DNA of 64,000 bases from positions 51,023,870 through 51,087,869 of the forward strand of contig CM054117.1 in the NCBI GenBank assembly GCA_028673005.1, in the 5' to 3' direction. The translations under genes were made by a program, and so were the position numbers. This document shows, in pieces, positions 1 through 10,352 of the stretch. Under the pieces are notes generated by a model. The model searched no databases and was not told the origin of the DNA. It worked only from the letters and a program-made list of their open reading frames with translations. Positions within the stretch are counted from its first letter, which is position 1. Each line of letters opens with the position of its first letter. The stretch is from Tanypteryx hageni (Eukaryota; Arthropoda; Insecta; Odonata; Petaluridae).

Positions 1-556
1 AATAAAATATGTGCGCTTATAATCTAAAAAAATACAAATGAAAAGATAATTGAATTACTAAAAATCTCCCGTGTTAAATTTAAAAAACGAAATCACATTA
101 AGTACGATTTTTTCTCCCTAGCCAAAAATCCTCTAGAATTCCGGAAGTTTATACACTATGAAAACTTAAAGTTTTTGTTTAATGGTCTAAGGAGGAAAAA
201 GATAGCCGCCCGATTATTTTAAGGCTAAGATACATCATAGCGATTACAAAGTCTCACGCTAACGAACGGCTAGTTTTTTAAAAATTATACGGAAGGGGGA
301 ATGCTATTTAGGACCCTCTCCAACCTCAACAGCCGCAGCGCCTCTCCCAAGGAACGGACGCAATGCATCATCGCCAATTTTTTCGGGCGTCAAAGAAAGT
401 GTGTGGTGTCGGCAGCGCTGACTCTCCCTTCAACTGTTTTGACCGGACTCTCGAGGAAGAGATTAATTGGCGACGCACAACAATGTGGGAATGATGGAGA
501 CCCACCCACGCATGGGAAGAAGTGTAAAATCCAAAACGCCCACTTCATCCCACGGC

Positions 557-558
557 GA

Positions 559-604
<46 letters not shown>
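557..604. repeat. (GA)n / (GAGAAA)n microsatellite
   Basis: An almost pure purine tract of GAGAGA interrupted regularly by GAAA. It produces arginine/glutamate-repeat open frames on the plus strand that are not real genes. Confidence 0.9.
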
Positions 605-2295
605 TTAACGATTGTAAAGAGACGGGTGTGTACTGCCACTCCCTATCACTCGAGACAGGCAGAAAGGGTCAGAGAAATTAAAACGATTGAAGGAAACCGG
701 CCGGCCGAGAGGTTTATATAAAAAATAAAATAATATCGCGATTTCAATTAAACTATATCCTATTATCGTGTCCGTCCGATGAGGGATACATCATCGTGTC
801 AAGGACGAGCTGGAAATGTATGACGAAATCATAATGGCGCATAAAATGGTCTATTTTTAATTAATTTGATGCAGAATTTAGTTCCCATCAATTCAGCACG
901 ATTAAAGAAGAAGGAGATAATTGGTTAAAGGCGAAAAAGTAATTCGGCGAAAAATTACTCACCTTGAGCTGAATGGATTTTTATTTAGCCTCATAACTCC
1001 GCAGACCCTTCAGATAAGGACCAGTCATTACGTGGATAGTTAATAGGTGGGTAAACCTGTCTCGGCAATTTGCCGAATTCTGAGGTACTACACGTGCAAA
1101 AAATGTGGGGTTTTTTTTTAAGGATGGCGGGTGGTACAGACCTTACTCGAAACCGCGCATGTGTTGCTTTTCAAATCCACGTTTCCAAAAATATCCGGAT
1201 ACGTATCTCTTTCCGATCCTTTCCCCAAAGGTTACTTTATAATTGGGAATGTCATATTCACTCTCTTTAAATGGAAAATATCATTTTCCGTTTTCCGTTT
1301 CTGCTCACGCAAAATCGAGTTAGATATCTTATTGAATATCGTTTTGAAAGGGCGATCCTTTTTCCGGAGTATATTTATCGAGTTTTCGATACAAATGCTA
1401 CTTTCTCATCGGAAAACTGGTCATAATAAAATTATACGCTAAACTGAAATATGCTTTAAATATTGAAAGAAAACCGTTCGGTATCTTTTTTCAACCGATA
1501 AACGAAACCAGGTAAAAAACTAAGACAACGATAAAGTAAACTTCTACATTAAGTAAAAAAATTTAAATTGCAAAATAAGTCCAATTGTAACGAAAAAAAT
1601 TCATGTCAAGATATCCAGACAATTTTTTCCATTAATAACGCATGCGACGAGCTAAAACGGCATAGTTTTTCCCCCCGGTATTTTTTGTTTGTTTTTTATT
1701 CAGAGAGCATATTATTGCCTCACCATAAAGGTTCCATAAATAAATGCCGCATTTAAAATGCAAGGGTGTAACCCAATGGTGCCCAAACTGCTGCCCGTGA
1801 AGGGTTTTGGTGCGGCCGAGGAGCTATGTTGAAATTTAACGCACAAATTCTTAAATTTTTATGAAAATTTCGGTTAATAAAACTTTTAATATTGAAATGC
1901 TAACCATAAAAACCATATTTAGAATTGGTTTTTCGCTTATATGGCATCTCAGAATATATACGTAGCATCCAATTTGAACTCTAATTCGGCCCCCCGAAGA
2001 ATTGACAATGTCCAATGCGGCTCGCCGAAGGATTCGCAACCGCCGATGCGGCCCGACATGTAAAAAGGTTGGGTACCGCGGGTCTAACCGAATATTTAAC
2101 TACGTAATTAATGTAGCGCCATTTTAGTAGCATTTAAATTGGCATTTAATTCTTCTCCGTCGGATATAATAAAACTCTCCTCATCTGTTCGTATTTTTTT
2201 CTGGATAGTTGAAATTAAAAACGACCTTTTTAATTTGTCCGTTCGTTAATTACCGCTAATTCTCTTTCCGTCATCTATCAAAGAATTTAGCATTT

Positions 2296-2372
2296 AGCCG
2301 CGTAATTGCCTCCGTCGCATGATTGCCGCGCTCGAATTATGAGGAGGAAATAAAAGATTAATTTTTTGCGCC
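2296..2372 (+). repeat. Short dispersed repeat, copy 1
   Basis: The segment with CGTAATTGCCTCC, then an A/G-rich ATGAGGAGGAAATA stretch, recurs in the same orientation at 38980-39055 with roughly three quarters of positions matching by eye. No coding capacity or terminal repeats are visible. It may be a piece of an unrecognised repeat family. Confidence 0.5.
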
Positions 2373-3229
2373 GCATAATTTCCTCTCTTTTACTTTGACA
2401 AATCTTTTGGCTGTACATACGTCCAAATTTAGAGTTTCTAAGTCATTTTAAACGAAATCAAAAGCGATAACCTCACTCTTACCACGCAGAGGGAGCATTT
2501 TAAATCGTTCTCTAAGAACTGTGACCCTCGCTAACTTTGACACGAAGGTTATCAGTGTTTACGCAGCTTGAGTCACTTGGAGACAATGTCAAATTTCGAT
2601 AAAATAAACAGCGTTCTTATAAAACGGTTTGTGCGCGGATAAAATGTCAATAAACGTTTTAAATTGCATCATCGATATACTACTTTATTCTGAAAAGACC
2701 ATTTTCTTACCATAAAAGGGAAACCCGCTATCTGCCCCACCCTAGTTTTAGTGTGATAAACAATATGAAAAAGTGAAGCAGTTAGGCGAATAAACGTGGT
2801 ATGAATAATTTTTAAGAACGACTGCAGACCAATTTTATTTATTTTTACGACTACCTATATGTTTTTTTAGCATCCGCGGACGCCAAGTGATCGAATTCGC
2901 GCAAATAAAATCTGGATCTGGATGAAAACCAAAAAACGCGAGGATTTGAGCGATACACATCTCAAGGGTAATCCTTCAGACGAAATTTCGAACTCGTCCA
3001 CGCGACCGATTTTAATCAAATAATTCAAGCGACCGAAAAATTAAAAAGTGCGCCGCGCCGAGGAATGAGCAGACAATTAAAAATTTACCGCGCCATTAAG
3101 CAAGATTCGAATCGATCCTCCATCTCCGGACACCCCATTAATACGAGGGTTTTAAAAGATCGCCGGCTACAGAAAAGATCAGCGAACTTTCATCACCCTC
3201 GCTCGCACACAAACGCCCAGACATACACA

Positions 3230-3242
3230 CTCGCTCACCTGA
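3230..3242 (-). other. 5' splice donor of the receptor exon
   Basis: On the minus strand the exon reads ...TATTCTCAG and the intron begins GTGAGCGAG, a near-consensus metazoan donor. It leaves the exon in phase 0. The open frame runs on for 19 more codons of low-complexity cysteine/valine-rich sequence, which supports the donor as the true exon end. Confidence 0.75.
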
Positions 3243-3703
3243 GAATAAGGAAGCAGCCGGCACGCTATGTCACCCAGTTTCCACGCCCTCGTCACCCTGG
3301 TGAAGGCTACCAGAGGGATGCCCAGCGCGAAGACGAGGTCCGCGGCGGCGAGGTTGAGCAAGAAGGCATCCGTGACCGAGGGACGGAGCCCCCTCGGGGA
3401 CGAGGCGCCACCCGCAGACGACCCCATCACGCTCCCGCCGTGTCTCTTCCTCCGTCTCCTCCTCCACAGCACCGCCCACACCACCGCACCGTTCGAGGCC
3501 AGGGAGGCGGCCAATGTGGCCAGCAAAGCGGAGAGTTCTATGGACGTCGCGGCCCCCACGGAATTCGCCCCTCCCTCTGGGAATTCGGAATAGAAGGTGA
3601 AGAAGAACCTCGGGCCCCATCCCCCGGTGTCGTTACCGAACAGGTAGGAGGAACCGGCGTCTCCTATTAGGTGACTGTCGTCGGCGTACACCTCCGTCGC
3701 CAT
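3239..3703 (-). CDS. Class A (rhodopsin-like) G-protein-coupled receptor, first coding exon (partial gene)
   Basis: Encodes 155 residues beginning at an ATG with a purine at -3 and G at +4; a longer frame upstream to 3754 would need a non-ATG start. The N-terminus of about 50 residues has no clear signal peptide and carries one N-glycosylation sequon (NDT, about residue 24). TM1 spans about 54-80 with the class A asparagine in SNGAVV (N71). TM2 spans about 111-134 and contains the hallmark LAAAD. It is followed by a conserved-type tryptophan (W140) and the cysteine (C148) that in this family forms the ECL1-ECL2 disulphide. The exon ends after PYSQ at CAG|GTGAGC. Known for the family: plasma-membrane receptors for peptides or small ligands. 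Odd: the loop between TM1 and TM2 is about 30 residues, with a basic run and a Gly/Ser-rich insert, whereas it is normally 6-10. The exon is GC-rich against AT-rich flanks. The style suggests a neuropeptide-like or orphan insect receptor; I cannot assign a subfamily or ligand. Confidence 0.82.
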
Positions 3704-4634
3704 GTCCGTCGCTTCGACGACTCTTTTCGCGACGATCCTTTTTTGTCTCCTCAAGAGAACTGTTTTTTTAAGTCAAGGCGATCGATTTATTTCAAACGAT
3801 CAACGCACTATGTAAAACCCCGGAGACCCTTCAGAAAGGGGACAAACGAGGGCGAATCGAACCATTTTCGCGATCACTTTCGTCGAGTTTTCCGGAAAGA
3901 ATCCTCGATATTTTTTCTCGATTCTTTTGTTTTTTTCCTCCTCGATTGTTTTGTTTTTTTTCCTCTCTCCCTTAATCGATCACGCGTCTCACGGCCGCGT
4001 TCGTCCATTCCATCGCTCCGGACCTATTAATCCCTCGCTCCGGACGCATATTTTTTCTCTTTTTCCCCCGTTCCTCTAATGCGAGTCCGAAGGAGCGTAG
4101 GTTGCCGAGATCACTTCCAACTGTGCTCGAAACCTACGCGGTCAAGGGGAAGGTAAAAAAGTAATAACGCTGGGCGACCCGGAAAAAAATAATAACCCGC
4201 CTCCTTCCGCTTAGTCAAGACCCCGTTCGGTAGAGGATGAGGAGAATTAAGGAAGAGTATTTTTTAATAATGCCCTTTTCCTTCCTTCTCAATCTTATTC
4301 GGCAGGTGAAAAAAGGAACTTCGCTCACGATTCTTCTCTCTCTCTCTTTCTCTTTGGAAGTGTTGTCGAAGGAGCTATATAACGTATGCTTCTTGGAAAA
4401 CCAGCGATTCGTGACGAGGAAGGTTGTTGGTCTCTCTTTCTCTCTCGTAGGTAAGAAACGAGGAAAAAAATACGCCGAATGTGACGCGATTTTTTGGCTC
4501 CCTTCCAGTCCTTTTGTTTTGTCTTCTTATTCCGAAGGAAGAAAACAAAAAAAAATGAAATAGAAAAAAACTCTCCGGACAGATAAATTACGCCGATCCC
4601 GAAGTTCTAAGACGTCTTCTTTTTCCACGCCTTT
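3704..4634 (-). promoter_or_regulatory. Putative 5' UTR of the receptor gene
   Basis: GC-richer DNA with many CpG dinucleotides immediately upstream of the receptor ATG. It contains no exon with protein similarity that I recognise. A 5' UTR is inferred from position only; an additional upstream non-coding exon is possible. Confidence 0.3.
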
Positions 4635-4641
4635 TTATATA
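4635..4641 (-). promoter_or_regulatory. Candidate TATA box for the receptor gene
   Basis: The minus strand reads TATATAAAAAGGCG about 0.9 kb upstream of the receptor ATG and just upstream of the GC-rich presumptive leader. The match to a metazoan TATA box is good, but such strings occur by chance in AT-rich DNA. Confidence 0.2.
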
Positions 4642-5430
4642 ACACTCCTACGATTTTTTAAAATAAATCTTCTCTTATTTTATTAGGCCCGCGAAACTGG
4701 GTTAGATGGAGGAGATAAAAAGTTCGCACACGCTTGACACTTCAGAAGTCGTCGACGTCGTCCCTCGCCAGTCTCTTCGCGGAATGGAAGATCCGCAGGG
4801 CGATCGAGGGAGAAGTTACGAAGAAGAAAAAAAGCCAAAGGGAGCCGAGTCAGCTGCCGGATCACCTTCCTGCCCCTCGCTCGGAAGAAAAACACGCACT
4901 CTCTCCCACACGCAACACTCTCTCTCGACCCGAGTACACTCCCAAACACCACCTCACGACTCGGGTGTCGGCCGTAGACTGCTTGCGAAGCATTCGAAGT
5001 CCTCCCTTTTTTCCCTCGTCTCCTCAAACCCCTCCGCCGCTCCCCATCCCACCGATGCAGCTCTCCCTCCCCTCACTTCCCCTATCACTCCTTCCGTAAG
5101 AGTCTATACGCCGAACTCCCCTACCCTTTTTCCCCTACCTCCCCTACAAACACGGTTCTCCACGCAGCCGCTCGAGTCTCTATGCGTCTGAATCCTTCCC
5201 TCCCCCTACTTACCTCCTCCCTCTCCCTCCCTACGTCGCACTCCCTCCCTCACTCTCTCTACCTCTATCTCTCTCCCTGCCACCACACTGCTTCAATGCG
5301 CCCCGTCACTTCAACAGTCGCTTCGAACGATAGCGGGCCGCATCCTCTCTCGCTTACCTCTTCCTGTATTCCTCTCTTTGGTGCTGCCTCAGCGCTGGAT
5401 AGAGGCATCCACTCCTCGCGTTAGTTGAAG
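4642..5430. other. CpG- and pyrimidine-rich upstream region
   Basis: From about 4870 to 5430 the plus strand is strongly biased to C and T (CTCTCCCTCCC-type runs), giving overlapping but low-complexity open frames in all phases. No conserved domain is seen. It may be promoter-proximal DNA of the receptor gene or simple-sequence expansion. Confidence 0.4.
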
Positions 5431-5689
5431 AGAGAGTGATGACTGACGCATGATGGTGATTCCTCTCTTTCGCTTCATTCAGGTGGTGCAACTGGGAGCT
5501 GAAGGGTCCGAGTCAAGATGCTATCGATATTCCCACCCAACCAACAAATACATATGATCAGTTAGAACTGAAACCCGAGGTGAAGCCTACCGAGTTTCAC
5601 TTATTAATAAATTATCCGAAATATGCTGAAAATGTTGGGGTTTTCAAATTACTCTGTAATGATTAGCTGGAACGTCGTTCAGAAATTAA

Positions 5690-5708
5690 TAATAATAATA
5701 ATAATAAA
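5690..5708. repeat. (AAT)n microsatellite
   Basis: Six to seven copies of AAT/ATA. Confidence 0.85.
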
Positions 5709-5754
5709 TAAGAGAAATTCCTTAAAAAAGCTTTATTTTTCTGTTCGGAAAAAT

Positions 5755-5826
5755 TCGAGGGCCTCCAGGGGCCTCCCGGGCCCGAGGCATTTAGCTACCC
5801 CCGCCACCCTATTGTTACGCCACTGC
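5755..5826 (-). mobile_element. GC-rich fragment resembling a hAT-type terminus
   Basis: On the minus strand this begins CAGTGGCGTAACAATAGG, followed by GGGTAGC and a GGGCCC-rich stretch. From memory this start resembles many arthropod hAT ends (CAGTGGCG...). No partner end or target duplication was found, so this is at best a solo fragment. Confidence 0.3.
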
Positions 5827-6990
5827 TTCGTTATGATTATTCGGGGCGGTGCCTTATTCCATAGTCTCGCTCTCGTTTACTTTGTCAAGCGTCCCCAAAT
5901 CCCTCTCCTCCCCATTTCCGATCACATACCGCATGCGGTTCAATCGTCGGGTATTGGTTTCCCCCTTGTATCCCGTTCATAAAAAATGTATCTCTCCCTC
6001 ATCCGTCCCCTCGTTCGTAACCGCGCTTCGATTCATTTGTTTTTTTTTTTTAATTTAAAGACGCAGTCTGTTGAGGAGGGAGAGATTTTTTGGGTATTAG
6101 TTAAAAGAGCTCGGGGAGGACATTTTTTTTTCGGAATCAATCGAGAGACGTAATCCCGCCGGCGTCGCGATGGAGGATTGTACTAGTAAGGGGTTGTACA
6201 CGGCGCGTGCATCAATTCCATACGATTAAAAACCATTGAATGTTTGCGTTGCGAAGGCGAATGCCGTGGCGTGATTGGGGAAAGAGAAGAATAGTTTCCT
6301 GCGATTGTGTCGCCTGAGCATAATCTTTCCGCGAAAAACGTCTATGCATCATTTTATACCAATAGTTTCTGGTGTTCGTCGATAATCGAACGACGTAATC
6401 GGTTATTTTAAGTTCAGCGATCTAAGGAAAATGCCCACGTAACCAGGGTCTACAAATCGAACAAATAAAGAGGTTGAAATGAGAGCTCGTCTTTTTTGTA
6501 GACGAAAACAGAATTTATAAAGACAACATTTTAACAATAATGCTAATGCGTTGTCGAATTTTGCATCTTTATCTCGAATGATCTTTATATACTTAGTTGA
6601 ATATGCCATTTATATATTTGTTAGGTTTTGATGACGTTAATCAAATGATTCAAATACAAGCATTTCTGAATTAAATTAAACTAATATTACCAGAGCTGAG
6701 AGAAATTTAAAAATTCACCTGCAACTAAAAACAACATTTAAGCAAAAATCGACGAAATTTCGGTTTTTAAAAGGATATTTGTATTACTAACACGTACGCA
6801 GACAATTTGGAAGAAACGTTTTTTCGTTTCATGCAATTTTATGTGTATAAATATTTACCGATGGAAATCAACAAGGCAAGGTGAACCGAATCTAAAAGAG
6901 CTCTGTAAACATATTGATGACCGAAAAAGCACAATATTTACGCCGATGCTCGTTCTGGCTTTCACGATGATGGTAAGTCAAAGTTATTAC
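5827..6990. other. No gene recognised
   Basis: AT-rich unique DNA. Open frames are short and show no recognisable domain. Confidence 0.5.
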
Positions 6991-7298
6991 ACCGAAATCC
7001 AGTTTTTACAAAGTGGCTTGGGACTGAGTTCATTCCGTATAAAAGGATTTTCCTTAAAACCGGTATTAGGTAATGTATGTACCCATAGAATTATTGTCAA
7101 AACACAAATATAAATAACCTTAGAAAGCAACGATCGTATAATTACGACGATTGATTTAAAAAACCACGGTACATAAAACAACACAACATTATTGTACCAA
7201 TATTTTATGTTAAAGTGGCAGTACCGCGTCTAATTTATTTCATTCCGTAAAACCGGCATTTACGATAAAACGGTACTACGCAAAAACGGGATTTTGGT
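6991..7298 (+). mobile_element. TA-flanked MITE, copy 1
   Basis: The left end ACCGAAATCCAGTTTTTAC and the reverse complement of the right end (ACCAAAATCCCGTTTTTGC) form imperfect terminal inverted repeats. A TA dinucleotide abuts each end if one more base (C) is counted in the repeat. Inside, two CCGTA..AAACCGG modules face each other. A second copy lies at 56681-57058 in opposite orientation. There is no coding capacity, so it is non-autonomous. The TA flanks suggest Tc1/mariner mobilisation, an inference. Confidence 0.65.
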
Positions 7299-8945
7299 CT
7301 ATAATCTGAATCGGATTACTTCAACCGTAGATCCAACTTCGAAGCCATAGAGGATATTTAGTTACGCAAGTTTCGACTTTAGGAGACTGCGTTATTCATC
7401 TGAATATGTGATGGATGGTGAATCATCTGCCTCCTGAAATAGCGAGGTTTTTCTAGAGCGGAAAGAGTATTTGAGGCGTCTTTTATCTTTTAACTCGTCC
7501 CATACAAAGGAAGGATACGTTTTAGCGATTAAAACCCATCATCCAAGACACGTCATTCCTGCGTACAAACGAGTGCAGGAAATGTAATTTCGACATCTTT
7601 AAGAGATGCTTGCCGCGGACATGAGGTAAACGCTACGTAATTTTCTGTTCTGCGATATTATTATTCATAAATAATAAGTTACGGACGGAGCCTCAGAGAA
7701 GTCAGCTATCATTAGGGTCAAAATGAAAAATTTCTATTCAGTTATGATCGGACGCGGTGGTTATTACGAAATGAGAACACTCGGGGCAAAACAATTACTT
7801 GGCGAAGTGATAACAACAACAATGATATCCTTAAACGGGCTTTACTGCTGTCAAAATGTGTTTTTAATAATATAACTCTATTAAAAAGCTCAAGTGCAAT
7901 TATTCCACCTAAGGTGGGATCAGATTTAGTAATAGTTCTGCAGTAATTGCATCGTTTCTAAAAGGAAGATTCCCAGCGCTGCAGGAAAAGGAACACCGTT
8001 GACGTATCAGGTGGGAAATAACGCAGGAAACTTAGAAGAAGTGTATTTCTGTAAGAGTTGATGAGATTATTGTTGAAGGAAGCGTAACCACTGACGACAT
8101 TTTTAGTGGTGCAAAGGGAGATATTTTTTAAACCGCAGAAAAGCAAAACTTCATGGAATAAAGCTTTTGTTTTATTTGCTGAAGAAGACTAAATCGCGCA
8201 ATGACATCGCTTATATTATTTCACCATGCTGTATTAGTTCATATATAATTAACTCGGCATTATTTTCTTAATCTACGGAAAAAATTCCATTCTTGATTTT
8301 TCCTAAGAATTTGATGTTTTTTTTTAAAACTAAGAAATTCCTCGTCTTAGCACCATAATTGTTTTGGGGTGATGTAATACATGCTCACTTGCAATGAAAG
8401 TGAAAACTGTTCTAGTTACAAATATTAAAGTCGCAGACATTGAAGACTGAAAACGTGTTTATTTCTGATATTTGTATTGGAAAATATATTCACATAAAAT
8501 GTTCGATGTATTTGAAAATTTAGGAATGATGTTTTTTCTCGCTTCCTCTGTTTTCATTTTGAATAAAAATTTCGTTTTGCTAATGTTGCAGAAGGTCACA
8601 TTCATATTGCGCTTCTTTCACCTTTCATGCAATTCCGAAAACTCTCTCTCTTCGTTGGCTTGGTAAGTAGTTTTACCACAAATATAGGCCGTGACAAAAC
8701 GCACAATTTTATAGGTAGGTACTATTCATCGGTCCCAGGAAGGCAATCTCAATTTGATTGGAATTGACGAATATTACCTGCCCAACGATCCATTAGTGAG
8801 GCAAACGTCTCGGGTGGGTGCCAGTCTTATAAATAGACGATGTGCACGAAATCGATATAACCAGAGTATCATATACCAAAACGCGCGCACATTTCAATCG
8901 TAAAGTAGCTGTCCCTGTCGGCGAACTAACACTTAGGATGTATTT
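7299..8945. other. No gene recognised
   Basis: AT-rich unique DNA without open frames above about 65 codons and without repeats I could match elsewhere in the window. Confidence 0.5.
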
Positions 8946-9565
8946 TTACTTTACGAAGTATAGAGAAAATATCGTTTTCATGAAAAAAATCGAATTCGAG
9001 ATTTCAACGGAAATACATGTTTTGACTATTTTCTCGTTGATGTCTGTGCGTCTGTCTGTCAGTCTGTATGTGATAGATTTTTGTGGGCGCTCTAACTCAA
9101 AAACTATTAATCAAGTCAACGCAAAATTTTATATTTAACATTTTTATAAAAGATAGAAGATCTGGTTAGTTTTTGGTAAAAATCGGTCATCCAAAAGTGG
9201 GTGTTTACTCCTGTCACTTATCCGTTATTTTGAAATATTTGCTTTAATATTCGATAAATGTAAAAATGTATTGGAATAAAAGTTGTATGAAATTTTATTT
9301 TCTACAACCTTTGATTGATACATTTTTCTATATAATGCAAAGTTTAAGAGATATCTTATATTTTTAGCTGCCACCACCACGCCACTTACCGAAGACTTGT
9401 TATCAATTGACGCTTAGTTACGTCTTAGTAAATCTCCTTTTTCTTTTCTTAATCGTCAACCGGAAGTAAATATTGACAACGATCCCAGAGATAACAGCAT
9501 GCAATTTGCCTTATAAATATGGAGAAAGTCATGTGTTTCCCACATCAGTTTATTTAAATAACTAG
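8946..9565 (+). repeat. CTTTCTCCATA repeat family, copy A
   Basis: One of four copies (others 30757-31410, 53030-53705, 62074-62726). The core runs from GAAGTATAGAGAAA through a TTTCAACGGAAATACATG block, a T/G-rich TGTCTGTC stretch, CTCAAAAACTATTAATC and GCTGCCACCACCACGCC. It closes with TATGGAGAAAGT at 9518-9529. This copy has lost part of the left terminal palindrome. It shares its last 140 bases (CAACCGGAAGTAAATATTGACAAC onward in spirit) with copy D but not with B or C. Similarity to D continues to about 9565, past the inverted repeat. Confidence 0.85.
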
Positions 9566-10252
9566 AATGCGCGTATGGTTTACTCGGACGTCATATGGAC
9601 GCTAGTCGGAAAGCACGTTCTATGCACGGATTCCTTTGAAATACATGGCTCTCAAAACTTCTGTCATCCCATGACATTTCCTAAAATATCCGCCGTACAT
9701 CGATAAGTCGCATCTACAGGCACGATCCTCGCCCGGAAATAATTACAAGTGGCCCAATTTTTTAGGTGCGGAAAGAAGAACATTTTTATCTCCGCGTTAT
9801 CCTCTCACGGCGTTTTTTCCTCGTCAAAGATAGTTTCGACGGAAACTGCCAAGGAAGAAATTTCGCGGAAGGAGAAAATTTACGAAAAGGAGACGTGGCA
9901 ACATTGCTACAGGTCGGGAATTCGCAAAGTCCAATTTCAATGTGCGCTATAAAACGGTTTGAAAATTGTTATCTCCTACTTTATATTTTGAGATTACGAA
10001 AGGTCGGAAGGAATTATATATAAAATGCAGTGAATTATTGCCATATAAGGCTAATTTAAGTTATGCCATTTATTATCTCCTGCATCATATTGTATGTTTA
10101 TAAAGGTTTATATCGCATTATAAATGTGACTTTGCGATCTGCTATTAACGTATTGCTAAATGGCTTAAAGGTGAGTTTAATTTTCACTTAAAAAAATATG
10201 ACGGAGGGGAAAAAAATTAAAGACAACCAGTATAAAAAACAGTTAAAATAAT

Positions 10253-10255
<3 letters not shown>
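9566..10255. other. No gene recognised
   Basis: Unique AT-rich DNA. Two overlapping short open frames near 9749-10023 show no domain. Confidence 0.5.
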
Positions 10256-10313
<58 letters not shown>

Positions 10314-10352
10314 CAACCTGTATATATATAAAAAAAAATATATATATATATA
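10256..10352. repeat. (TA)n microsatellites
   Basis: A 54-base pure TA tract (10256-10309) and a shorter impure one (10321-10352) separated by a short unique spacer. Confidence 0.95.

Larger units (their letters stand above)
1..3238 (-). other. Non-coding DNA, probably intron 1 of the receptor gene
   Basis: This stretch lies directly downstream (minus strand) of a splice donor and has no convincing exon on either strand. In particular I could not find the third transmembrane segment and DRY-type motif that should follow the receptor's first exon. It is AT-rich with a GA microsatellite near 557-604 and one short dispersed repeat near 2296-2372. The open frames here are short and look random in composition. 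Confidence 0.5.

Noticed and set aside
301..721. Two overlapping plus-strand frames with Arg-Glu repeats
   Set aside because: The repeats come from the GA microsatellite; the remainder has no recognisable domain.
3065..3670. 201-codon plus-strand frame opposite the receptor exon
   Set aside because: Antisense shadow of a GC-rich coding exon; Arg/Pro-rich with no domain, while the minus strand has clear transmembrane motifs.
4706..5424. Several open frames upstream of the receptor
   Set aside because: All are created by CT/CCT low-complexity sequence and overlap in different phases; none has a conserved motif.
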